Part shown: positions 24,330-34,247 of the stretch, piece after piece
Layout: the number at the start of each line of letters is the position of its first letter
Position numbering within the stretch: the stretch's first letter is position 1
From: Juglans regia
Lineage: Eukaryota > Streptophyta > Magnoliopsida > Fagales > Juglandaceae
Length of the DNA: 64,000 bases
NCBI RefSeq assembly: GCF_001411555.2
Contig: NC_049902.1
Span: forward strand, 10,917,888-10,981,887
Reading direction: 5' to 3'
Translations under genes and position numbers: made by a program
The notes under the pieces: generated by a model
The model's database searches: none
What the model was told of the DNA's origin: nothing
Seen by the model: only the letters and a program-made list of their open reading frames with translations

Positions 24330-24960
24330 TATATGATCATTATGTTCAGGCACAAAATCATACCATGTAGTTAATTTCTAGTTTCTCACATGCACTATCG
24401 ACGCATTCAATCGAACAAGACAATTAGTCCTTGTTTCATCACAATTTTGATGGCTATAAATTAAGATCAACTCGTTTGTCTACTCCTCGTACACCTTGTT
24501 TAGCACATACAAATCTTCTCAAATTGTAACTTGTCCATCTTTCTCACTTTAATTTATAAACTACTTCTTAACATCCAAACCCATTTGTTTTCCATATTTT
24601 CCCACCGTTGATATGCCTCATATAATGTATTAAATTGCATCCCAATATGAGGTGGGCGTCCATGTTTTGAGATTATGCGTCCATACTATCCATGCCACCC
24701 TTAACAAATTAAAGACGTTCATATCATATCTAGTAAATTACATACGAAAAATATTCAAATAAAATAACTCGAGTAAACTAATGTTGTGATTTCAATGTGT
24801 AGACTATTTAACTAGCTAGGCTGATAAAAGTACAACAAAGATTATTAAACTAATCCCATCAAGCATGTTACCCTCAGACTGGTGGCTAGATAAGGTTGTG
24901 AACTGTTCATTGGATGACTTACTTCGTATCTTGGTAGGCGATCACTTGAAGACTTTTGGG
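24330..24960. other. Non-coding spacer, nothing recognised
   Basis: No supported gene or bounded element between the two CACTA-like termini's territories. Confidence 0.5.
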
Positions 24961-24962
24961 AC

Positions 24963-25122
24963 GAAGTAGTTATCAGATAGTGGTTGCTTATAATTAGTTT
25001 ATGAAGATTTGATAACTTAGATTGAGATGCACAAAGCAACCAGTGATCATTTGGAGACATCGAATGCATAGTACATGATAACTGTAGTTAAAAAGAAGAG
25101 TCAGGTTGTAGGGTTTGAATTA
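24963..25122 (+). repeat. Direct repeat, copy A (flank of a CACTA-like segment)
   Basis: It starts GAAGTAGTTATCAGAT and includes TTTATGAAGATTTGATAACTT and a stretch of about 65 bp (from GATCATTTGGAGACATCGAA to AAGAGTCAGGT) that is essentially identical to copy B at 25802-26061. About 110 bp present in copy B are missing here. Confidence 0.85.
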
Positions 25123-25139
25123 ATTTTATGAAATTAGTA

Positions 25140-25801
25140 TTTCTTATCTGCACGTTCGAATGTAAAGTAAAAACGTTGAAATGTTGGTTCACATTCGAAC
25201 CAACGTTCGAATGTGAATACATAAAATTGTATAGTAAGATTCGAACGTAGGCCTCTACATTCGAACGTATTGACCCTCAAACGAACAAAACGTTCGAATG
25301 ATTAAACGATTAACGTTCGAACAAACCTCCGAACTTACAACTTGCATTTGAACGCTCATTCGTTTACATTCGAATGTTAAACCCGTTACGTTTGAACATT
25401 GGTCCACTAACGTTCGAACGAAAATTCGAACGTTTATTATAATTAACGTTCGAACGTAAATATGAAACGTTCCAACTATAATTAACAAACGTCAACTTCT
25501 CTGATTCGAACGCCAATCGTTCGGGTTACCATTCGAACGTTCAATTGGACATCTGAACATTACTTTCTGTGACAATTCTCGACTGTCACAAAAAATGGAA
25601 TGTTTGAACATTCAACCAAATGAAACACCTCCAGCCGTCACTAAAAATATTTTTAGTGACGGTTCAACAGTAAACCGTCACCAATTATTTTCTGTGATGC
25701 ACATTAGGTGACGGTCGTGGTGACGATTTTATCTTTAGTGACGTTTTGATAATTTTTGGTGATAGATTCTTCTGTCACAAAAGACAAATTCTGTTGTAGT
25801 G
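25140..25801 (-). mobile_element. CACTA-like right end with dense TTCGAA subterminal array
   Basis: The minus strand from 25801 inward reads CACTACAACAGAATTTGTC, a CACTA-type terminus. GTGACGGT-type motifs follow in both orientations (25630-25760), including inverted pairs such as GTCACTAAAAAT / ATTTTTAGTGAC. Between 25140 and 25560 I count 13 exact TTCGAA hexamers, mostly within ACGTTCGAACGT-like palindromes, plus several one-base variants. Subterminal arrays of short transposase-binding motifs are a family trait of CACTA elements. No left terminus or transposase frame is present, so this is a fragment or a non-autonomous derivative. Confidence 0.6.
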
Positions 25802-26061
25802 GAAGTAGTTTTTAGATTTTGGTTGTTTATAATTAGCCAACAAACAAGAGCACAAGATTCAATCCGTATAATATATGGGTACAATCCGTGCTCACCACAC
25901 GCTTTGGCTGCTAATTTTGATTTGAAGACTCTGAATGTTCAAGCTGATGAAGATTTGATAGCTTAGATTGAGATGCACCATTGATCATTTGGAGACATCG
26001 AATGCATAGTACATGATAACTGTAGTTAAAAAGAAGAGTCAGGTAATAGGGTTTTAATTAG
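25802..26061 (+). repeat. Direct repeat, copy B
   Basis: It begins exactly at the CACTA-type terminus (GAAGTAGTTTTTAGATTTTG). It repeats copy A through GATCATTTGGAGACATCGAA and AAGAGTCAGGTAATAGGGTT, with about 110 extra bases (about 25842-25950). Confidence 0.85.
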
Positions 26062-26227
26062 TTGGAGCTAGATTTTGTATGGGGTATGCTAACCAAAGAT
26101 AGATTTCAAGTGGGTGAGTACGAGAAGTTAGTATCAATAAATATTGGGCTCATGGATCGAGATTGTGAAAAAGATTAACTAATGTCTATAGGCTGAAACG
26201 TCCTAGCCATATTAAGCGATCTAATTA

Positions 26228-26728
26228 AGGGGTTGTTTGAGATTGCTTTAGGTTCTCTTGAAAAGTATTTAAAAAGTTTTAAAAGTTCTTTAACGAAAAA
26301 ATTAACTTGTTTGAATGTTATATATTAAAGTACTTTTTAATTTTAAATAAGTTAAAAAGTATATTTGAAGAAAATCATCATTTTGATATTTTTCTTCAAA
26401 CATACTTTTGCGAAAAATTTAGAATGTAGTTCAAAATTTTAAAAATACTGTCAATGAATGAAAATACTCGTACAATTTTTAGATAATTACATTTTTCAAA
26501 TATTTAAAGATATGGTCATATTGTTTAAAAAAAATCAAATGATCATCATTTCTACTTTAGAAAACACTTTTCTTTTTTTAATTTATTTCCAAACAAATAT
26601 AATATGTTTGAAAGTATTTTAAATATATAATTACCAAACAATAAAAATTTTTTAATAGTAAACTTATTACTTAAGCTATAAGTTATAAACCTGTTAGTTA
26701 TATTTCCCACCGCAATTCCAAACATGCT
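26228..26728. mobile_element. Tourist-like MITE (about 500 bp)
   Basis: Imperfect terminal inverted repeats: AGGGGTTGTTTGAGATTGC on the left, and on the right GCAATTCCAAACATGCT, whose complement is AGCATGTTTGGAATTGC. They are bounded by TTA on both sides (26225-26227 and 26729-26731), the PIF/Harbinger target triplet. The core is AT-rich and non-coding. Confidence 0.55.
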
Positions 26729-26919
26729 TTAACACTTTAATGTTAAGCATTTGGTTCCTTGTATTTGCTAATGATAATTTGAGGATAATGTGAATTAGAG
26801 GGAGAATTTTTTCCAACCTCGGAGGATGATTTAGATTGCATTACCATGAGTATATTGTGGGACTTGAAAGTCACAAGAACAGTGTGAAGAGAAAAAAGAC
26901 ACATAAGGAAGGGAATAAG

Positions 26920-27130
26920 TGTCAAAACCTCAAGAAAAGTGGCCTATGGCCAAGCTGCCCATGTAATTGACATGCCAGGATAGCCCCCTGACACTACCAT
27001 TGACACACCTGGACAGCCCCACAACCAGCCCACATGCATGTCATGGCCCATGCCTTGACACGCACAAGGTGCCAAGCGAGGCTATTGGTCGCGCGCAGCC
27101 CAGAATGCGCATGCCCAACAAGGTCAGCGA
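26920..27130 (+). mobile_element. Element 3 5' LTR, first part
   Basis: TGTCAAAACCTC at 26920 matches the 3' LTR start at 43150 and the two align through GGTCAGCGA. The last five bases (AGCGA, 27126-27130) are the target duplicated by element 2. Confidence 0.92.
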
Positions 27131-29325
27131 TGTGGCGCCCCCGACCCCCATGTAAGGAAACACAGGAATCGAGACGCCAGGATGATGACAACACGGTCAC
27201 ACATCCCAACGAAGTGCCAGTGTGTGTACATGCAACGGTGTACAAATAAACTAACGCAGCGGATAGTCAACTAAGTACCAGAGTTTAAAATACAACTAAA
27301 CATCAGTAGAGGTTTAAAAGCAGTTATACAGTCATCCCAAAATAAAGTTTAACACATGTCCCAAAATACAATGAGAAAAATAAAATAATAAAGCCAGTGA
27401 TCCCAGATCACTCCTCCGGCGGACCCGTCTCCTCAGGCTCGCCCTCCTCCTCCTCATCTGCATCAAAATCTGTGTTACCACAGAATGGTACCGCAGGTAA
27501 GTATAACCCAAATAATCCTCAGGAAATAAATGCATTTAATGCAACCAACATGCATGCATATGATGAAATGTGCATTTTTCCTCAAAACATCATTTTCCCC
27601 GAAAATGATAATTTTCCAACACACGCCAAAATTCCATTTGGCCCAAAAATAATCCGTAAAACATTTTCCCAGAAAATGATTTACACAAAATCCAACACAC
27701 TATTTTCCCAGAAAATAGCCATTTAATCCGTTATCACCCTATGCACCATGGTCTCCCCTAGGGACCATCCGCACGTCCTGGCTTCGTAGCGATGCCCAGT
27801 TCCGCGCCCAGCTCGTACATGGCCAGACATCCTCTAGTCCCCGCCAGCAGAAGGACCACAGAGTCGGCACGAATCTCTTGTCCGATCCCATTGTTGCCCG
27901 GCGACAATCCAAGGGACGTTACTCAGTTTATTCCGCTCCCGAGTAACCAGAGGAGCTCCACCGAGATAATGCCCCATCTCGGCTTGGGGTCGTGATACAC
28001 ACCCACCCAAAAATATTCTCACATAAAATCATAACTTTCCAAATCACACATGAGCATGAATGCAATACACGAAAACCCAGTTTTCTTTACAAACATGATC
28101 ATGCATGAAATAATGAAATGCACATGTACCAACACCAATCCAACGTCCATCAATAACCAGTCCCATCAAATCCAATCAAACAACTCATCAACAACCAATA
28201 ACCAATTCAACTAAACCAACCAAACAACTCCAATCACAAATCTATCCGACCCCCGTACTCCTCGGACTTAGTCCGGCAAAACCAATCAACAGTTCAAGTA
28301 CAATGAAATGCGTTAGTGCAAAAATACATTAAATTCACAAGAATTCTTTGGAGAAATACTTACAGTGCAATATAGCAATTTCCGAAGGATCACGAAGTTG
28401 AAAAAGGCGACGTCTGAGCAACACCACAGTGTAAAATACACTGTGGCTGTGGGTCACAATTACCAACTTTTCAACGGAGACAAACGAAGACCCAAAAATG
28501 ATAGGGTAGGGCCTAGGGAGGTCGGTGACCAATGGTGGTGGTGGTTTGCCGTGGGTGGCGGCGCAAGGGGTGTTTTTAGGCCAAAAATGCCGAATCGGAG
28601 ATGGGCTTGGTTGTGCTTCACCGGTGACGGATCGGAGCCGGGGTTGGGTCCATTGGGTTGCCAAGAGGTCGGGAATGATGTGGTAGGAAGATGGTGGCCG
28701 GAGGTGGTGCGACGACGGCGCTGGAGCGAAAGTGACGCCGCAGCTTGAAGGGCTGCTTGGAGGAGAACGGTGGCGCGGATGGAAGTGAGGTTGGTGGGGT
28801 GAGGTCACCGGCGGCAGGGGAACCGAATGGGGTGGGCAGTGTCGACCACGGCGGCGGGCTGGGGAAGTGGACGGACGCACGGGGAGAGAGAGAGGGAGGG
28901 GCTCGCGCGGGGAAGAAGGAAACCGAAGGAGAAATAAGGGGAAAAAGAAAAGAAAGGGAAAAGAAAAGGAGGAAAAGAAAAATAGAGGGAAAAGAAATGA
29001 GGTGCAATCCTCATAACTTGGGTCACAAAATTGATCCAACGGAAACGATTTTAAAACCACAAGTTAAATAAAATAATTTAAACGTAATGGTAAAGTCAAA
29101 TTGAAATAATTAAATCCCACAGTAATTAATTTAAATATTAAAATCAATTTAAATGCATAACAATAATTAAATATTAAGAAAGCACAATAAAATAATTTTC
29201 ACCAAATTAAAATCATAGAAATAAACTTACTATAAATCCAACCAATTTTAAAATAAGAGGATAAATTTTTGAATAAATAAAAATAATCCTTCAGTAAAAT
29301 TACACTAAAATACGGGGTGTTACAT
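27131..29325 (-). mobile_element. Element 2 3' LTR (2195 bp)
   Basis: Plus-strand edges are TGTGGCGCCCCCGACCCCCA and ACGGGGTGTTACA; the polypurine tract follows at 29326. In minus sense it has an AT-rich start, a purine/pyrimidine-biased run (about 29010-28900), a GC-rich leader containing a long open frame (29060-28335), a splice-donor-like GTAAGT at about 28364, and a segment near 27450-27395 that could be a final acidic exon. The LTR-wide frame is discussed in the findings. Confidence 0.93.
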
Positions 29326-29340
29326 CCTCCCCCCCTTAAA
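29326..29340 (-). other. Polypurine tract of element 2
   Basis: The minus strand reads TTAAGGGGGGGAGGA directly before TGTAACACCCCG, the start of the 3' LTR. Confidence 0.88.
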
Positions 29341-29433
29341 TAAAATTTCGTCCTTGAAATTAGCAAGGTCAAATATTAAGCTAAGACAGGATTAAGATTT
29401 AACTAAGAGCAGACTTAGAACATACCGTCCAGA

Positions 29434-32400
29434 TTAATCGAATAAATATGGATATTGCTCTCTCATATCAGCTTCTCTTTCCCATGAAAAATCTTAAGCC
29501 AACGGATCACCCCATGACACCTTCACCAAAGGTATTGTCTTAGACCTTAATCTTTGTTCCTTCCAATCCACAATCTGTGTCGAGGCAACTTCATAAGTAA
29601 GGTTAGGCTGCAGTTGAATGCGTTCAGGGTCAACAAAACGTGGCTCTTGCTGTCCAAAACTCTTCTTCAACGAAGATACATGAAACACATCATGAACATC
29701 TCCAAAATAATCCGGCAAGGCAACTCTATAAGCAACAAGCCCACCCTTCTCTACGATCTGAAAAGGGCCAACATATCTTGGACTAAACTTTCATTTCTTA
29801 CCAAAGCGCTTAACGCCTTTCATAGGAGAGACTTTAAGATAAACCCAATCACCTACTTCAAAGGATAAGTCTCTTCTTCTTGTATCTGCATAACTCTTCT
29901 GGCGACTTTGCGCTTCAGCCATTTTCTTTCTTATAAGCTGAACTTGATCTTTCATTTCTTGAATTATCTCAGGCCCAATTACTTTACTCTCGCCCACTTC
30001 ATCCCAACACAAAGGCAATCTACACTTCCTTCCATACAAAGCTTCATACGGAGCCATCTGAATGGAGGAATGAAAACTATTATTATAAGAGAACTCAATA
30101 AGCGGTAAGTGATTCTCCCAACTTCCTTGGAATTCCATGACACAAGACCGCAACATATCTTCCAAAGTCTGAATAGTACGCTCTGATTGACCGTCTATTT
30201 GAGGGTGATATGCAGTACTAAACTTCAACTTAGTACCTATAGCTGCCTGCAAACTCTTCCAAAAACGGGATGTGAACCGCGGATCCCGATCCGACACGAT
30301 ACTCTTGGGCACTCCATGCAAACGCACTATCTCCATGACATATAACCGAGTCAACTTACCCAAAGAGTCAGTATTATTAATAGGCAAGAAATGAGCACTC
30401 TTGGTCAACCGATCCACAATCACCCAAATTGAGTTCTTCCCACTAGGAGTCCTCGGCAAACCCACAACAAAATCCATAGAAATATCATCCCACTTCCACT
30501 TAGGAATAGGGAGAGGTTGAAGTCTACCGGTAGGTCTTTGATGCTCAGCCTTCACTTGACGGTACGTGTCACATTTCTCAATAAACAAAGCGATGTCCAA
30601 CTTCATTCCTTCCCACCAGAAATTTCTCTTTAAATCTCTATACATCTTTGTGCTTCCTGGATGAACTGAATAAGGAGCCGCATGAGCTTCTGCCAAAATC
30701 CGCTCTTTAAATTCAGAGTCTCGAGGAATCACTCTACGGTCCCGAAACCGAAGAATACCATCCTTATCCAAGCTGTAATGCAAGGGTCCTCTAGACTTCC
30801 TGACTCTTTTCCTGATAGCTAACAACTTAGGATCCCTTCTTTGAAGAGTCTTCAATTCTTCAAAATCCACTACTCGGACATCCAAAACTGAAGATAATAA
30901 TTCCTCTTGCTGTGAACTCTCGATAAGAAGTCTCCTCATTCCACAAAGGAGAGAGTCCAAATCTGATGACTCTGCTTCATTCACTTGTTGAGACTTTCTA
31001 CTCAAAGCATCAGCGACTAGATTTGCCTTTCCTAGATGGTACTTGATCTCACATTGATAGTCGCTAATTAGCTCTAACCACCATCTCTGCCTCATATTGA
31101 GATTCTTTTGAGTAAACAGATGTTTCAAGCTCTTATGGTCAGTATAAACTTCACAGGCTTCGCCATACAAATAATGCCGCCAAATCTTAAGCGCAAAAAC
31201 TATTGCCGCCAACTCCAAATCATGTGTGGGATAATTCCTTTCATGAACTTTCAGCTGACGAGATGCATAAGCTACAACCCGTCCCTCTTGCATAAGAACG
31301 CATCCCAACCCGAATTTGGATGCATCACTGAAAATCACAAACGGCTTGTGTGGCTCCGGAAGTGCCAAAACAGGTGTCGTTGTCAATCTTCTCTTCAACG
31401 CTTGAAAACTTCTCTCACATTTGTCAGACCATACAAACTCAACATTCTTCCTTGTCAAGGCAGTGAGAGGTCCTGATAGCTGAGAAAAATCTTCCACGAA
31501 TCTTCGATAGTAGCCAGCAAGTCCCAAGAAACTTCGTATCTCACGAACTGTTGAAGGGCGAGGCCATGACAAAACAGCTTCCACTTTACTAGGATCTACA
31601 GCCACCCCTTCTTGGGAAATCACATGCCCAAGAAACTTAACTTCTTCTAACCAGAATTCACACTTGCTTAGCTTAGCATACAACTGATGCTCTCTTAATT
31701 TCCCAAGTGCTAGACGAAGGTGACAAGCATGCTCCTCCAAGTCTCGAGAATAAATCAGAATGTCATCGAGAAATACCACCACAAAAGAATCCAAAAAAGG
31801 TCGAAACACCCGATTCATTAAATCCATAAAAGCGGCAGGAGCATTCGCTAACCCAAAAGACATCAGTTTAAATTCATAATGCCCATACCTCGTTCTGAAA
31901 GCAGTCTTGGGCACATCCTTATCCCTTATCCTCAGCTGATGGTACCCTGATCTCAAGTCAATCTTCGAAAAGACAGCTGCTCCCTGAAGTTGGTCAAACA
32001 AATCATCAATCCTAGGTAGAGGATACTTGTTCTTAATAGTCACCTTGTTAAGCTCCCGATAATCTATACACATTCTGAGCGTACCATCTTTCTTCTTGAC
32101 AAACAATACGGGCACTCCCCACGGCGAAGAACTCGGCTGAATAAATCCCTTGTCGACCAATTCTTGTAATTGAGTTTTCAACTCTTTTAACTCCGCCGGT
32201 GCCATGCGGTAAGGAGCCTTATGCACAGGAGCCGCCCCAAGTTCCAGATCAATAACAAATTCCATATCACGAATGGGAGGCAATCCAGGTAACTCATCCA
32301 CGAACACATCGGGAAATTCTTCCACCACTGGAATATCCACTAAAGATTTCTTCTCAGATGGTGTAGACACGACTTGAACCAAAAAAGCATCCGCCCCACA

Positions 32401-32868
32401 AGCTATATCTCTCTTAGCTTGAATTGCTGATATAATTGATGGTCTTGCCTTTAACTTACTTCCCACGAATTCTAAATAATCCTCATCCGAGAGTTGAAAA
32501 CCAATTACTCGTCTTCTACAATCAATATTCGCAGAATAGCGATACAACCAATCCATACCCAAAATTATATCAAAACCAAGCAACTTGAATACAATCAAAT
32601 CTGCATCCAGTGTCCTTCCACCAAAATCCAAAGGACAACCCAAAGCAACCTTGGAGCAACACACAATCTCGCCATTGGGAAGAGCCACAACTAAGGATTG
32701 TGGTAGAGGTTTTATAACCAAATTGCACATTCGTGCAAACGTGGCAGACACAAACGATTGGGACGCCCCAGAATCAAACAAAGTACATGCATAAAAATCA
32801 TATAGACGAACTCTTCCTGAGGCAACACGACCACCAGAAAAATTGAAAAAACCCAACCACACCAAACA
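29434..32868 (-). pseudogene. Element 2 pol: protease, RT, RNase H, integrase, chromodomain-like tail
   Basis: One frame is open for about 1024 codons. Numbered from 32865, the protease DSGAS is at residues 31-35, the reverse transcriptase motifs [10 protein letters not shown] and [11 protein letters not shown] lead to FLDD near 365, RNase H carries [15 protein letters not shown] and YTDHKS (about 505-575), and integrase has DFVVGLP, SDRDPRF and QSERTIQ. The integrase zinc finger reads CDTYRQVK, so the second cysteine of the HHCC set is a tyrosine. A TGA at 29791-29793 falls where relatives have a glycine, and a TAA at about 29494 cuts the chromodomain-like tail before SWEREADM; homology continues in frame to the stop at 29434. 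The gene would supply all enzymes for cDNA synthesis and integration. Confidence 0.94.
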
Positions 32869-33984
32869 TTAAATCGAAATAAAAACAACTAAATGCATAC
32901 CAGTAATCACCCAAGCGTCGTGGGTCTCTAGAGCCTCATAGTCCACATCACCAGGAGCCACTGCATAAACCCGGGCTTGAACCAATTGTCTCTGGCTGCC
33001 CCTTCCACCTCGTCGACCTCCTCGCGCTCCTTGCCCTCCTTGAACTAGACTAGGACACTCCCGAGCAAAGTGACCCGGCTGGCCACATCTATAACACTGA
33101 ATTCCCCTTTGACCGCAGTCGCCCTCATGGGCTCTACTGCATCTAGGGCACACTGGAGTCCGGCCTCCTGCACGAACACCGGAGGTTGTCTGTGAACGGG
33201 CCCCGGTCCTCTGAACAAACTTCTGTGGCGATCCAGAACTACTTCCTTCACCAAGATAACTCCGCCTCTTCTGACCAGGAGGGGAGCCTACTCCAAAACT
33301 ATTTTCCCACTCTGCAATGCTAGCCAAATCCACTAACTTCTGAAATTCCATAATCTGAAGACAAGCCACATGTCTGCGTATTTCTGGGCGCAGACCCTCC
33401 AAGAAACGCTCAACCTGCAATTCTTCAGTAGCAATAAGGTGAGGAGCAAACCGTCCAAGCTCCATAAACTTCCTTGCATATTGCTCGACAGTCGTGCCTC
33501 CTTGAACCAAATTATTGAACTCTCGAGCCTTTTGTTGTCTCACCGAAACAGGGAAGAATCGATCATCAAATTCTTTCTTAAACCGCTGACAAGACACAGC
33601 AGCTAAGGATCCCAACTCCATTTCTAAAAGTGGCCGCTTGGTCTCCCACTAGTTTGCCGCTTCACCTTGCAACATATAGCTTCCATATAAAACCATCTAG
33701 GCCTAGGTGCATCCACATACTTCAAATGTTCTTTCCAGATCTTGAATCCACCTCCTAGCTCACATTGGATCCTCCTCCCCAGTAAAGGCAGAAGTCCTAT
33801 ACGTCAGGAACCGCTCATAGGTGCACCCAACTTGGACTGCTCTATTTGGATCTACTTGAGGCGGTCGGAAATTCTGTTGGAGGAACTCCGTCATCCTATT
33901 CAACGCTCTCGCCATGGCATAATTTCCATCGCCCCTGGGTAACTCATCCTCGGGCACGTCAGCTTGTCTTCTTGGTCTCACCAT
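32869..33984 (-). pseudogene. Element 2 gag
   Basis: The likely start is MVRPRRQADVPEDELPRGDG at 33984. The capsid core follows (RFKKEFDDRFFPVSVRQQKA, ARKFMELGRFAPHL) and a single CCHC zinc knuckle CYRCGQPGHFARECP near 33090-33045. A TGA at about 33757 and two TAG codons near 33700 interrupt the N-terminal half. The frame is otherwise continuous, and gag ends at a TAA (32869-32871) in the same frame as pol. Confidence 0.92.
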
Positions 33985-34233
33985 ATTCCTGTCATAGAGC
34001 AATCTCCAACCCCACTTAAATCCAGACAAAACCAAACTCAACCAAAAGCAACACAAAAATACAATAAGATAAAATATAATTAAATAACATCAATTAACAT
34101 AAAATAAAATAACAATAAACTCATAATATAAAATAAATAACTTAACTTACCATACTAAAAAAAATATTTTAAAATAATAAAACAATTTCTGGTACTATCC
34201 TAAGGGACATGTGGTTTTACCTAGAGCCGAATT
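33985..34233 (-). other. Element 2 leader between primer site and gag
   Basis: An AT-rich untranslated leader of about 250 bp. No gene or structural motif is evident. Confidence 0.6.
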
Positions 34234-34245
34234 GCTCAGGTACCA
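34234..34245 (-). other. Candidate tRNA primer binding site of element 2
   Basis: The minus strand reads TGGTACCTGAGC two bases after the 5' LTR edge (..CA). It resembles the initiator-tRNA-Met site TGGTATCAGAGC at 9 of 12 positions. The position is right; the mismatches make the tRNA identity uncertain. Confidence 0.65.
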
Positions 34246-34247
34246 CC

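Noticed and set aside
25140..25560. CRISPR-like array
   Set aside because: The repeats are short palindromes at irregular spacing with no spacers of constant length, and the DNA is eukaryotic.
28335..29060. Pro/Ser-rich open frame of 241 codons as a host gene
   Set aside because: It lies within the 3' LTR of element 2, and the copy in the 5' LTR is frame-shifted. It is kept only as part of the LTR-layout hypothesis.
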